Shown in pieces: positions 38,828 to 51,359 of a stretch of 64,000 nucleotides of DNA. Both the position numbers and the translations under genes were made by a program. Source of the stretch: Nemertoderma westbladi (Eukaryota > Xenacoelomorpha > Nemertodermatida > Nemertodermatidae); assembly GCA_032718475.1 (NCBI GenBank), contig JAUCBJ010005505.1, forward strand, positions 1 through 64,000. Direction: 5' to 3'. Numbering within the stretch: the first letter of the stretch is position 1; the number at the start of each line of letters is the position of its first letter. The notes beneath the pieces are model-generated. The model was given only the letters and a program-made list of their open reading frames with translations. It made no database searches and was not told the DNA's origin.

Positions 38828-39345
38828 TATGTAAACAAAGGCCGGTAAACTGAAAATCGCGCTGATTGGACGAAAAATAACATAGGCCCTATGGATAAAG
38901 AAACAGCTGGCAAATTTCGTCATTGTAGCTCTGTACCAAAACAGACGCTAGAGGGCATAAGTCTATACATTCTACAATCCCTTGAAATAATGCTGGCCTT
39001 TTAGAGTACAGTAGTTCGCGAATTGCACAAAAACGACACATTTTTGCCGCAAAAGCTTTAACAACCGCTCTTTTCGCAAAGAGGGCGAAATTAACTTCAT
39101 TGTCCAAGGTTATTCCGACGGACCTGGATTCGCATCGACTTCCTGGTAAGAACCTATGCAGAAAACTCGCCTTTTAGCTACAAGGGCTACGGCCAATAGG
39201 TTCCACGGGAAACTGTGCAAGACTCGAGGAACTTTCCACGAGCCGACTTCCGACTGCGTCTGTAAATTCTGCGGCACCTCAGCAATAAGCGGTAGGTACC
39301 ATTGCCTCAAATAACTCGGGCCCCCACTCTCAGCGCTCTCCATTT
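38828..39345 (-). pseudogene. Unassigned minus-strand relic with NPGP motif
   Basis: The minus frame 39343-39110 ends YQEVDANPGPSE and a stop. EVDANPGP resembles the 2A-like motif D(V/I)ExNPGP found at the start of many LINE ORFs, with D and E exchanged. Another open frame follows at 39107-38889. I cannot name either. They may be a transposon remnant. Confidence 0.3.
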
Positions 39346-40245
39346 TAAAATTAGGGAAAATTTATTCTGTTCATTGTTTATTGCTATGTTTATACAGTAC
39401 TGATTTTACTGCTTTTTAACCCCTTTTACTCATACAGAGATAAAATAAAAAAAAATGTTATTTTACTATTTTACAGCCGTGCAATAACTCAGTAATAATT
39501 ACAGTATTATTTCAGAATTATTTCCCTGCCCTGCATGACCTCACCAGTCCTAGTGACCTATAAAAACTGCAGAACTGTCTGACTGTCAGATTGTATACCG
39601 ATAACAGAAAACACCAGACTCTGTGAGGGGACAGCTATTCCAGTATTCATTAGGCCCCCTATTCCTGTATTCACTATTCATGCAGTGGTCCTACTGCAGT
39701 ACTGCAGTTTTGTGTATTGAGAGCTGGAGAGGCGACTGTCAGGTGTCAGGCCCTTCCTTCACCATTCTGCCAATACAGCAATAAGAAATACCTACTGACC
39801 TAGGCTACCCTATATGCTATAATTATAATAATACAAATAAATACAATACCGGTACAGCTAAAGCTGTCTGTATCTGCTGATCTGTCAGTCTGTGTTAGTG
39901 TGTGTGTAGTGCTGTACACTGTCAGACTGTAGTGTGTATAGACCTACTGCAGTACAGCAGTACGGTACTGACCTCTGGACCTAGCTGCCTAATCCAGTAG
40001 TCCTGTCTGCTTCTGCTTCTGCTAGTAGCTTCTGTGTTCTGTACTGCTGTAGTACAGTAGTAGCAAGCTAGTCAGCACCGCAGTACCGCTACCGGTAGTA
40101 CTGTATCAGTGTATTGTGCAGTTGTGTATTGCCTGTCTGCCTGTACCGCGTACCGGTACCAACCTGCCAACATAAAGCCATCATCATCATTCAGTCATTA
40201 GGCTGTTAGGCTACCCAGCTACCGTACTGCATTAGCAACAGAGCA
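39346..40245 (+). promoter_or_regulatory. Upstream region of the cold-shock gene
   Basis: Rich in CTGTCTG, GTACTG and CAGTAC words, no open frame of note. It must include the promoter and 5' UTR of the gene at 40246. No TATA box at a convincing distance was chosen. Confidence 0.4.
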
Positions 40246-40785
40246 ATGTCCGATGGGAACACCGAGAGAGGGGTTGTGAAGTGGTTCAGCAACGAAAAGG
40301 GATTTGGGTTTATCACCCCGGATGCGGGAGGTGAAGACCTGTTTGTTCATCAAACACAAATACACGCAAAGGGTTTCCGATCGTTGGCAGAAGATGAGAA
40401 GGTTGAATTCGTTAGAGTTCCGGATGAGCGCGGGAATGGGAAGGAGAAAGCGACCAACGTAACGGGACCGGATGGTGCATACGTAGTTGGGGCGCCTCGG
40501 GATGGGGGTGGTGGTGGGAGAGGGGGAGGGTTCGATCCTTACAGAGGGGGTGGGGGTGGTGGACGATATGGGGGAGGAGGTGGTTACGGTGGCGGCGGTG
40601 GCTACGGAGGGGGAGGGGGTGGCGGCGGAGGAAATTACGGTGGCGGCGGTGGAAATTACGGTGGGGGTGGTGGAAATTACGCTGGGGGCGGTGGAAATTA
40701 CGGTGGTGGCGGAGGAAATTACGGTGGGGGCGGTGGAAATTACGGTGGGGGAGGTGGAAATTACGGAGGCGGAAACTATTACTGA
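40246..40785 (+). CDS. Cold-shock-domain glycine-rich RNA-binding protein
   Basis: 179 residues, one exon, ATG in GAGCAATGTC. Residues 8-80 are a cold-shock domain: [17 protein letters not shown] (RNP1) and [10 protein letters not shown] (RNP2) supply the aromatic residues that stack on single-stranded nucleic acid. [13 protein letters not shown] closes the domain. Residues 85-179 are almost pure Gly with Tyr/Asn/Arg (GGGNYGGG units repeated about eight times), an RGG/low-complexity tail. The architecture is that of glycine-rich cold-shock proteins best known from plants (GRP2 type) but also present in some animals. The likely role is RNA chaperone or translation control. The reverse strand is also open because of the GGN codons; I take that as a shadow. 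Confidence 0.92.
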   Translation: MSDGNTERGVVKWFSNEKGFGFITPDAGGEDLFVHQTQIHAKGFRSLAEDEKVEFVRVPDERGNGKEKATNVTGPDGAYVVGAPRDGGGGGRGGGFDPYRGGGGGGRYGGGGGYGGGGGYGGGGGGGGGNYGGGGGNYGGGGGNYAGGGGNYGGGGGNYGGGGGNYGGGGGNYGGGNYY

Positions 40786-42297
40786 ATAACAACACAGCAA
40801 CAGTATGAAAGTATCAACTATCGTAAGCGTAACTCTACTCATGTACTCCTTCCTCTAATACTTTCGTAGCACCTGCCGCTCCCATAACACGCCAGCAACC
40901 GGTAGTGCATAATTTCGAAAAACACGGGTGCTTGCTGGCAGGCTGGGGTGGGTAGGGGTGTATTTGTGTGGTTTAGGCCTATCTATATATACAACACCAT
41001 ATACTGGTAGGCCTATTAGCCTATAGGAGAGGATATATATGGACCTCACCTATATATAAATAAATCTATGATCCTCGTTTGTATTTGGCTTTAACAGATC
41101 GCGTTGTATATCTTCGGTTTTATTATGTCATTCTTTACACATATTACTGGGCCATGTAATTGTATGTGTGTCTCGTAATGGTTAGGCCTACTTTTAATGT
41201 AGGCGTAGCTATATGCTCTAGCTGTAACAAACAATTGTCTGAAATTATTTTTATATTTTATATAGTCAATGCTGTTTCTGTGTGTAAGGAGTAAGGAGCA
41301 GACAACTGTTCCCCAAAAGGCTATATGGCTTCGAAAAAATAATGCTTTTGTAATTAATTACTAATTAATTATTTTTAGTTAATACTGTATATATATTATA
41401 TATAGTACCTAAAAATAATTAACTAGTTAGTAATTAATGCTTTCGAAATTACGCCTAATTAATTACTAAGAAATAATTATTTTTAGATAATATATATCTT
41501 TAATAATGGTGAAATCTGGGTGTATAATAATTAGTTTAGTTATCAGTACCGGGTATATGAAATGTATACACCAGTCTGTTATGTATTTGAGGTGGTTTTG
41601 ATTTTGGTTTATTAAAGTATAAGTAGTGTTCCTAGTACGCGTAGCACTTATATATCTCGATTACGGTATATATACCGTAAATATATATATATGGAATAAG
41701 TTTAATGAGTATTATATAACAAATGACAACATTTAAGCCGTTTCATAATGTATATGACGTTGTTTTTTTAAGATTACTGGGTCAGATATTCATATATTGA
41801 GTTGAGCTGCTTGTATTTTCGTTAATATAATGGCCACTAAGGCGTTTTAATTGTTAGCCATTAGGTACCAAGTTCAGAAGTATATATAATATATAATTAC
41901 ATACCGGTACATATATAGGCCTATATATACATACATACTACTTGTATTTTGTAATGAACTTACATCTGTCAACGTCACACATTTATTAGGCCCTATTCAA
42001 ATTGTTTCTTTGATGGCGTTTTGCAAGTATATACAGTAGTTTTAAACTTCCTTCATTTATTGACAATAGCGTTTGTGACTATTAGTTTTTTCAAAAACTA
42101 TTGAAATAGAAGATACCGGTATTATTTACTTACAGTCCGAACACCGTGATTTCATGAATCGATCAATATATTGTATTATAATGCTCTATTAGAATTTACA
42201 AAGCTATTTTCCTCATTTTAGCCGACCTGTAGGTTAAATAACACACCAAATACATCAGGTATCCGGCAAAACCAGACTAATGATAATGGAGACTTTA
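40786..42297. other. 3' flank of cold-shock gene, AT-rich
   Basis: 3' UTR with an AATAAA-containing stretch near 41058 (ATATAAATAAATC), then AT-rich DNA with TATATA runs. No gene or transposon end recognised. Confidence 0.5.
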
Positions 42298-43751
42298 TTT
42301 ACCAAAACATTTGGTGTTAAAAATTAGCACTAAAATTTATATTAATACCAGACTAATAAATTGAGACAGTGACTATTATATAGCAATCATAAATTACAAT
42401 TGGGGTGTTTGTCTCAGTGTGTCGTACATGCTAACTTTATAAAGCTCATTCGTACCGGAATATGTGACTAAATTCGGTAGGATGTTAACACCAATGCTAC
42501 ATCCACAAACAAGTTGAATTACCATTAGGATTAACAGAAAAGTAAACTAACTTTACAGAATGGAAATATATATAATCTCAGTATAAGCTATTATTTTTTT
42601 ATTTACCTACAAACAACTTCACTACATTAGGCGAATATAATAATTTCTAACTTCCTAATGTATCTTTTCTTGTTTGTTGGACATGATATTTTAAGGATTT
42701 AATGAATTAGGTTTTTTGGACAGTTATAACAAATTAATTTTATATATTTTATAATGTAATTAATTATAGGAACGTTTTTCCTTTTATGGAATCGTTTCGT
42801 ATTTAGTATTCATTATCCAAATATATATTAATATCTTATTGAATATATATACTATATTCAATACATGTACTATTAGTATAAGTATTATACACCACACATG
42901 CTTCTATATATAAAAATACATGCATTCGATTTGTATATTATCATACTTACTCCCTTACATTCAATAACAATACCAATCGAATTCAAGCAAAAACATATTT
43001 TTATACTAAGAAGCATGCATGATGGTTGCATTGGGAGTATAATGCATGTATGTATATGTACAATACAATATGATTATATGAAGCTACAATTTAAATTTCT
43101 TGTGTCAAAAAAATATTATTTTTATATTCATACGGTATGGTATAAATTAATGCCTGGCTATATTTTTGTACGTGTCTGTTTACTATTTTGTAGCGACACA
43201 GTTGGCCTAAAGTTCTACCGTATGTGCAATTATTAGAATTTGACACATTTTTATAATTATTCATTATAAATGTAATGATGCCATCGCCTTTCCTGCACCC
43301 TAGTTAAATATATTTTCCAATTCTGAAAACTGAAATTATTTAATAATAGATATTTATAAATGCAATTGTAACCAAATATTTATTATAAGCAGGGGAATGG
43401 AAGAAAAAAACCAACCAAGGGCCACTTTGTTCGGCGAAAACTAGAAACAAAACTTTATAATGTGTATTTGATGAATTTGTACCCAATATCAATACCGTGG
43501 GGAGTGGAATTTATTATTTTCCTGATTAAAAACCAAAACCATCCAAATCTTAGAAAATTACAGCAGTAGGGCATGGCATTTTGTTATAACCAGAGAAAGT
43601 ATCATTCCCATGTTTTTTATGAGCTTCGTGTAGGAGGTACGACAACTGGAAATGTAGAAATATTCTTTACTAAGTACTTTTTAAAAAAAATACTCTACCT
43701 AACCTATCCACAACTACTACTGTTCACTTTAAAGATAGATATAATTAAAAG

Positions 43752-44465
43752 TAGGGATGTCCCGGAATTCCGTTCCGGTCGGAATTCCGGAGGTTTTTGC
43801 CCGATTCCGTTTCCGGCCGGAATGGGGTCAATTCCGGCCGGAATATTACCGGAATTACCAGGTTCCTAACTAGTTTGATAGTTGCAATTAGTTTGTTAAA
43901 TTATTATCAACATTTATATATTTTTTAAACATTATTACCAATTAGTTTAAGATACTTTTCAACACTTGTAAAAAAGTATAGAAATGAAGTTTTCTTCGAC
44001 CGTTAGAGCTAACATTAAAAGATGCAAGGCATAGATGCCCCCTGGTTAGCCCCTTCAAACCATTCGCGCCGAATCGAAAACTGCCTTGGCCCACATGCTG
44101 GGATCGAACCTACGACCTCCAGATAGATTGGAATTCAATGCAACCAGTTCACCAAGGTGGAACCTAACTAACCTATGTATCGAGGGAAAATTCACAGCCA
44201 CCCTGTTTAGTTTATTAAAGTGAATGCAGTCTTGATGGGTATATGTAACACATTTCCAAAACAAATTCACCTGGTAATGAAACTAAAATGGTCCCACCAT
44301 ATGTTACACCACCTACTGTAGTTGTATTCATATACAATTCACAATAACCATCGTAATTTACATTAACTAATGAAATGCATCAATAGGCCCGTGCCCCACT
44401 GGTCAGAATGTCATTATGAATGCCTCCTTGCTCCATTGGTAACACAAGTCATAAGTCATTTGATA
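43752..44465. mobile_element. hAT-like element 2, left part (cut by duplication)
   Basis: Starts TAGGGATGTCCCGGAATTCC after ATTAAAAG. The first 110 bases are CCGGAATT-type palindromes. The right end is missing because the duplication unit ends inside it. The full element is at 47282-48359. Confidence 0.8.
44080..44166 (-). repeat. tRNA-derived SINE head
   Basis: The minus strand has A-box-like TTGGTGAACTGGTTGCATTG and B box GGTTCGATCCC, same family as 9235-9345. It lies inside hAT-like element 2. Confidence 0.65.
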
Positions 44466-45229
44466 TTTACCTAAACATTTGGTGTTAAAAATTAGCACTA
44501 AAATTTATGTTAATACCAGACTAATAAATTGAGACAGTGACTATTATATAGCAATCATAAATTACAATTGGGGTGTTTGTCTCAGTGTGTCGTACATGCT
44601 AACTTTATGAAGCTCATTCGTACCGGAATATGTGACTAAATTCGGTAGGATGTTAACACCAATGCTACATCCACAAACAAGTTGAATTACCATTAGGATT
44701 AACAGAAAAGTAAACTAACTTTACAGAATGGAAATATATATAATCCCAGTATAAGCTATTATTTTTTTATTTACCTACAAACAACTTCACTACATTAGGC
44801 GAATATAATAATTTCTAACTTCCTAATGTATCTTTTCTTGTTTGTTGGACATGATATTTTAAGGATTTAATGAATTAGGTTTTTTGGACAGTTATAACAA
44901 ATTAATTTTATATATTTTATAATGTAATTAATTATAGGAACGTTTTTCCTTTTATGGAATCGTTTCGTATTTAGTATTCATTATCCAAATATATATTAAT
45001 ATCTTATTGAATATATATACTATATTCAATACATGTACTATTAGTATATGTATTATACACCACACATGCTTCTATATATAAAAATACATGCATTCGATTT
45101 GTATATTATCATACTTACTCCCTTACATTCAATAACAATACCAATCGAATTCAAGCAAAAACATATTTTTATACTAAGAAGCATGCATGATGGATGCATT
45201 GGGAGTATAATGCATGTATGTATATGTAC

Positions 45230-46588
45230 TAGTGTTGAGAACTGAATCAATTTTGACTAATTTCAGTTACAGTTACAGTTTCAGTATTCAAAGTTTTGCA
45301 TTTCAGTTACAGTTACAGTTTCAGTATTCAAAGTTTTGCATTTCAGTTACAGTTACAGTTTCAGTATTACAAAGTGTAACATTTCAGTTACAGTTACAGT
45401 TTCAGTATTACAAAATTGAGCATTTCAGTTTCAGTTACAGTTTCAGTTATTCAATATATATGATCTCACGTAGTAAGCAGTCATCTGAAACTAAAAATGA
45501 GGCACTTTAATATATTACTGTAATATACGCTAATATTAATGTTCATTACGAAACGTCCTCTTTCTAGAGCTAATAGGTAGTTGTGGTAGGAAAGTTGGAC
45601 CCACGCTATGGTAATATTTTGTAACTAATATACTGATAGTATGTAATGAAAGTGTCACGTCACAAGATCACACTAAAGGCACCCACATTTTACTGTACAT
45701 CTTGTTTCAGTGCTTGTACAGTACTGTTATCATTTATTGTTTTGGTTATAAAGCCATGCTTCTGAATCCTGCTCATTTTCCTTAATTCGTAATTTGTTTT
45801 AGTAATCATATATTTATTGTTTTGGTTAGACCCACCTCGATAAGCTGCTCCTTTCACTTTTAAGTTTAATTTTGTAATTTATAATGGTAAACTTGATCAA
45901 AATTTAATTTCCAGTGTGCCTCTAGTGTGATTGTGATATTAATAGTACCGGTAAAAACATTAATAATTAATAATGTAAGATATATATCCGTTAATATCCC
46001 TCTACCATTAGGCCTAACTTTTCTTTGTTTATCTAAAACATTTACATTTAATATGAAGCAAAAGTGGTGATAAGGCTGATAATAGTCTAATAGTTGAGAC
46101 AGATAAACATAGACTATATGCTACTGTAGATCTTCGTTCACTACTTGACTCGCCAAATAAATCACATTTGAGTTAAGTGGGCAATGGGTTTTTTATTTTA
46201 TATTGTGTAATATTATGGTTTTGTTCAGAAGTGGAAAAAATGAGATTGTTTTTTTATAACAATGTTTTAAAAATGATACCTATTATATATGGTAACCATA
46301 TATGGTAACCACTGTTATTCATTTATTAAACTGTACTCTATACTTTATTACCATACTGTTTTAAATGCTCATTCATGTTAATTGTGTGATTGAGAACTGA
46401 ATCGGATTTTGTTAATTTCAGTTTCAGTTACAGTATTCAAAATTCGTAATTACAGTTTCAGTTACAGTTACAGTATTCAAAATTCGCAATTACAGTTGCA
46501 GTTATAGTTACAGTATCAAAAAAATCATCAAAACCATTCAGTTACAGTTGCAGTTACAGTATAATTACAGTTACAGTTCTCAACACTA
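45230..46588. mobile_element. hAT-like element 1, 1359 bp, with intact target duplication
   Basis: Ends TAGTGTTGAGAACTG ... CAGTTCTCAACACTA are inverted repeats. The 8-bp target ATATGTAC is present on both sides (45222-45229, 46589-46596) and once in the empty copy A site (43054-43061). Inside are two blocks of CAGTTA-type repeats and an internal copy of TTGAGAACTGAATC near 46.39 kb. No transposase frame, so non-autonomous. Confidence 0.9.
45255..45455 (+). repeat. CAGTTA-rich tandem repeats
   Basis: About 38-40-bp units of TTTCAGTTACAGTTACAGTT plus a CAGTATTCAAAG-like spacer, four to five copies. A related block is at 46415-46580. Probably subterminal repeats of the transposon. Confidence 0.9.
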
Positions 46589-47281
46589 ATATGTACAATA
46601 CAATATGATTATATGAAGCTACACTGCTACAATTTAAATTTCTTGTGTCAAAAAAATATTATTTTTATATTCATACGGTATGGTATAAATTAATGCCTGG
46701 CTATATTTTTGTACGTGTCTGTTTACTATTTTGTAGCGACACAGTTGGCCTAAAGTTCTACCGTATGTGCAATTATTAGAATTTGACACATTTTTATAAT
46801 TATTCATTATAAATGTAATGATGCCATCGCCTTTCCTGCACCCTAGTTAAATATATTTTCCAATTCTGAAAACTGAAATTATTTAATAATAGATATTTAT
46901 AAATGCAATTGTAACCAAATATTTATTATAATCAGGGGAATTAAAGAAAAAACCAACCAAGGGCCACTTTGTTCAGCGAAAACTAGAAACAAAACTTTAT
47001 AATGTGTATTTGATGAATTTATACCGTGGGGAGTGGAATTTATTATTTTCCTGATTAAAAACCAAAACCATCCAAATCTTAGAAAATTACAGCAGTAGGG
47101 CATGGCATTTTGTTATAACCAGAGAAAGTATCATTCCCATGTTTTTTTATGAGCTTCGTGTAGGAGGTACGACAACTGGAAATGTAGAAATATTCTTTAC
47201 TAAGTACTTTTAAAAAAAAATACTCTACCTAACCTATACACAACTACTACTGTTCACTTTAAAGATAGATATAATTAAAAG

Positions 47282-48359
47282 TAGGGAGGTCCCGGAATTC
47301 CGGTCGGAATTCCGGCGGTTTTTGCCCAATTCCGGTTCCGGCCGGAATATTACCGGAATTACCAGGTTCTTAACTAGTTTGATAGTTTGATTAGTTTGTT
47401 AAAATATTATCAACATTTATATATTTTTTAAACATTATTACCAATTAGTTTAAGATACTTTTCAACACTTGTAAAAAAGTATAGAAATGAAGTTTTCTTC
47501 GACCGTTAGAGCTAACATTAAAGGATGCAAGGCATAGATGCCCCCTGGTTAGCCCCTTCAAACCATTCGTGCCGAATCTGCCGTGGCCCACATGCTGGGA
47601 TCGAACCCACGACCTCCAGATAGATTGGAATTCAATGCAACCAGTTCACCAAGGTGGAACCTAACTAACCTATGTATCGAGGGAAAATTCACAGCCACCC
47701 TGTTTAGTTTATTAAAGTAAATGCAGTCTTGATGGGTATATGTAACACATTTCCAAAACAAATTCACCTGGTAATCAAACTAAAATGGTCCCACCATATG
47801 TTACACCACCTACTGTAGTTGTATTCATATACAATTCACAATAAGCATCGTAATTTACATTAACTAATGAAATGCATCAATAGGCCCGTGCCCCACTGGT
47901 CAGAATGTCAATATGAATGCCTCCTTGCTCCATTGGTAACACAAGTCATAAGTCATTTGATAAAAAATATTAGATACTGCATATTTATACCCAAAGTAAC
48001 CAATCACAGACCTCTTGCCGGATATAACACATGAGTCATGTGTCAAAAAATTATATTGATTTCCCTGTCGTTCAATGCCGAAGTACCATCCCGTCCCCAT
48101 AAGGGCACAGGCCATTCTCCACTCCACCCACTTTATTTCCCCCCAAGGTTCTGATTCCTCTCATTATCAAACTTAGCTTTAGAAATTTAAAAAATTCATT
48201 TGTTTCACAAAAAATTATAAAATTTCATGGGTCATTTAGTGTATTTCACTACAATTATAGAAAATTCCGGTTCCGGCCGGAATATTCCGGCCGGAATATT
48301 CCGGCATGTTGAATTCCGGTTCCGACCGGAATCAAAATATCGATTCCGGGACATCCCTA
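47282..48359. mobile_element. hAT-like element 2, complete, 1078 bp
   Basis: Left end TAGGGAGGTCCCGGAATTCC, right end ATTCCGGGACATCCCTA, flanked by the 8-bp duplication ATTAAAAG (47274-47281, 48360-48367). Both ends carry GGAATTCCGGCC-type palindromic clusters. No transposase. It contains a tRNA-derived SINE fragment (47570-47660, minus). It predates the tandem duplication, since copy A holds its left part. Confidence 0.87.
47575..47661 (-). repeat. tRNA-derived SINE head (copy B)
   Basis: Duplicate of 44080-44166, with B box GGTTCGATCCC. Confidence 0.65.
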
Positions 48360-49339
48360 ATTAAAAGTACTGATATTCACTTCAAATTAAAGATAAAATC
48401 TACGTATTATGCCGATAGTTAATCACACTTAAAAGACAATCTGAAATATAGGGTAAAATAAAGGCCATAAAATCCCTCTATTGCAGCTGCACATTGAGAT
48501 GCCTTGCTGGCTAAACAAACAAATTGTGCCACCGCCATGCAATCTACAAATTGGCTTTCTGTGATGCAGCGTGCATGGATGCTACGCCGGCTTATCGACA
48601 AAATCGCACATAAACATGTACATTAAACCTATGTCCATAAACAAAAACCCATAGTTTAAAACTTTTAAACCCATCGTTATAGAACAAAAACCCATTGTTT
48701 AAAACTTTTAAACCCATCGTTATAGATCAAAAATGCATAGTTTAAAACTTTTTTAACTTTGTCAAATTATTAAGTAACAATCGTAAGGCCGCGTGAGATA
48801 GGCCTCTAAGTGAAATAATATATATTTATTACTTCAAACATAGTGGACATATATACATTCGTTTGTAGGAGACCGAATTATCCTAGTCAGTATCCGGACA
48901 ATTCGGTCCCGGACAATTCGGTCCCGGACAATTCGGTCCCAAAACACAAAATTAATGGGACCGAATGTCCAGCTTCCGCTGCGGCCTATATATATAGTCA
49001 TTATGCCGATGGTTGATAATAAAATATACATTCATTTCATTTAAGACAATCAGTCAACAACCATAAACCATTTAATTATATACCACTGTTGAAGTACTTT
49101 AAACATTAATACTCTGCGTATTGCAATATGAATTATTCATAACTTTGTTACCAACCACAAACCGCCGCTTAATTAAATACCACCTGGTACAATGCAGTAT
49201 ATACCTATATCTATTAATCGACTGTTAGAAACTGCTTTGTGAAGCAATCATTAATGAAAAGTGATCGAAAAGTTTTTTTGAAAATAAAAGTATATATTTT
49301 GAAAAATTGGTGTGTTATAATCTTACCAAAACCATAATA
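48360..49339. other. Spacer with short tandem repeats
   Basis: 48640-48750 holds three roughly 45-bp units around AACCCATAGTTTAAAACTTT. 48888-48942 holds three copies of CCGGACAATTCGGTC. A LINE family A 3' scrap (CTACGCCGGCTTATCGACAA) lies at about 48.58 kb. The promoter of the PAN gene should lie at the right end. Confidence 0.65.
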
Positions 49340-49640
49340 ATGTTGTCTGCACACCAAATAATAATAATTCACATCATGGCCAACGTGATACCAGTATCAT
49401 TTGGTGCAAGTGTTTACATGAACTCTTTCTGTACTACTGAAGGCTCACCAGACGGAGTGTCTTCTACCAAAGCCACATCAGCACACCAATGCAGCATTGA
49501 TTGCGAACAAAACAAGAATCAATGCTGGTCTTTCAGTTTCACTGATGACAAATGTGAGATCTATAGCGAGGATTGTCTGACAGAGATGGACAGCTGGGAT
49601 GTTGAGACACTGGGAAAACGATGGGTCAGCAACAGCAAAG
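49340..49640 (+). CDS. PAN gene exon 1 (signal peptide + domain 1)
   Basis: Ends AGCAAAG|GTATGC, phase 1. Six to seven cysteines after the signal-like segment. Confidence 0.7.
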
Positions 49641-51359
49641 GTATGCAGTACATTATTTAAATGCGGGTACCAGTATGGTACAAGACTACATGGAGTCTGA
49701 ATATTGTTAATTTAATTATTAAATTATTAATTAAATGAAAATATATCCAAGTTATCCATTGAACCTATGTATTAGTGTAGTACATTAGGTACTGTATATT
49801 GGTACAGTAGGCCTAGTTCATATTTAAAACAGTTATTTACGTTTCATTTCCATTACGATAAGGTCAATCAAATTAAACATAGTGGTGAAATGAAGATTAC
49901 AATTATTAAACAAGAAACAAAAAAAAGTGTTTTAACATAATTTGATATCTTGATTTAGAAGAGGACCTCGATTGTGTGTAGTGCAAACCGTTAAGGATTA
50001 TCACATTGATTATTACATTAACAGTTAATGAATCTTCATCACATTCATTTAGGAAATTGTCATACATCCATTCACCGGTTCCTGACTACTAGTCATATTT
50101 GTCCGATTTAGGGCTCATAGGAATCAGGGTAGCCCTCTTGCGGTAAACCTTTGTAACGGGTCCCGCAGTCAGGACGGAATCCCCCTGTTATAAAGGCCAC
50201 AGACATGGGTACACCAGTTTTTGTTAGCCAAGTCCCCAGTCATGGATCCCCCAATCACATGACTTCAAGACATACTGTAGTTGCCACAGTCATGGCCTCC
50301 TGACATATGTACTGTACACTAGTTTTTCTTGACCCAGTCATGGTTGTCTGATAAATTACTCAATCAATACATTTTATTCTTTACATTTATTGTACTACTG
50401 TAATTGATTTTTGTTTAGTTTTTGCTACACATACAATTTATATAATATCGCATATATTTATTTTATTTTCAAGTCGGTGTGAAATACGCCGTGAAATAAG
50501 GTAAAGTCAATGATGGCCATAGGTGTGCTATATATCACGGCGTGAAATTTAGAAACAGTATTCTTTCAGTATGACTGTACCGTATTCTACGGTTGTGCTG
50601 AGGTAGGCCTAACAGTAAATCATTCAATACAGATGCAGACAGGACAGCACAAGATACATAGGTCGTTAACAGCACTACCGCTGACGGTACCGGCGTCACT
50701 CATTCTGCCGCTATGCCTACACCTAGTGCTATAGGACTACTTTATGCAGTCTGTAGGACTACTACATAGGCTGTTAGCGGTACGGTACCGGTATAATATA
50801 CTATTTCTAATTAACGAAACTTCGCAACTTGAAAATAAAACGATGACATATTCGATTTAAATAAAATACCTGCATTTCCCTTTCAGGCTCTCGTTTCATA
50901 TTTCACTCACTCGCTTACGGTCTTTCGTGGAAATATTCCCACTCGAGACGACGTGAAATACAGTGGTAGTTTATTTAACTCGAATTTACAGTAGGCCTTT
51001 ACTGTAGTTAATCAATATTCTACACAAAGTATGCCAACTTACACGACTACAGTATAATAATATTATAATTTTAGTGAATTTCGCCGGTAGGTTCACCTCA
51101 CCCTGCCACGCCGCAGGCCTTGTCGATGCATATGTTACAGAACAGACAGATATCGAGAATTATCCTGAATGTATGTTAGGGTGTCTAAATCAACAACAAA
51201 GTCAGTGTACAGCAGCTGTTTGGGGTTGGAGTGAACACAATCCATCAGATACATTTTGTGGGTTTGAAAATCCAACAGGCTCTGACGCTCTTAGGGGCAT
51301 CAGTAAGTCACTTGGAGACAATCTTGCATACTTCAAGAGGGACGATAGTGACTTTAAAT
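49340..51359 (+). CDS. Secreted PAN/apple-like domain protein, 2 exons seen, 3'-partial
   Basis: Exon 1 49340-49640 starts at the first ATG of the frame. It has a hydrophobic signal-like N-terminus (MLSAHQIIIIHIMANVIPV) and a cysteine-rich domain with HQCSIDCEQNKNQCWSFSF and CEIYSEDC, the pattern of PAN/apple domains. Exon 2 51075-51359 carries a second domain (PECMLGCLNQQQSQCTAAVW, FCGFEN). Junction phases are 1-1, as usual for shuffled extracellular modules. Exon 2 ends AAAT|GTAAGT, so the gene should continue, but no third exon was found before the LINE at 52.2 kb. PAN domains bind proteins or carbohydrates; the ligand is unknown. Exon 2 could also be read as a WSC-like module. Confidence 0.7.
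49641..51074 (+). other. Intron of PAN gene
   Basis: AT-rich first half. The second half (50.44-50.96 kb) has several GTGAAAT words around GACGTGAAAT/ATTTCAC, including CGCCGTGAAATA and CACGGCGTGAAATTT. No gene or clear transposon end. Confidence 0.6.
51075..51359 (+). CDS. PAN gene exon 2 (domain 2)
   Basis: Acceptor AATTTTAG, donor AAAT|GTAAGT, phase 1-1. Contains PC...EQTDIENYPECMLGC. Confidence 0.7.

Larger units (their letters stand above)
42298..44465. repeat. Tandem duplication, copy A (2.17 kb)
   Basis: From TTTACCAAAACATTTGGTGT to ...AAGTCATTTGATA, matched almost base for base by copy B that begins immediately after it. The right end cuts through a hAT-like element whose left end starts at 43752. 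Holds no recognisable gene. Confidence 0.93.
44466..47962. repeat. Tandem duplication, copy B (3.5 kb with insertion)
   Basis: Second copy of 42298-44465. It is longer only because of the 1359-bp insertion at 45230-46588. Small indels elsewhere (for example a CTACACTG addition near 46.62 kb). Confidence 0.93.

Noticed and set aside
40219-40842. 207-codon minus-strand frame (Ser/Thr/Ile-rich) opposite the cold-shock gene
   Set aside because: It is the complement of the GGN-rich tail; the plus strand encodes a clear domain.
42898-43236. 112-codon frame in the tandem duplication (also at 45048)
   Set aside because: Hydrophobic only because it is AT-rich; the copy in the second unit is broken by a transposon and no homology is recognised.
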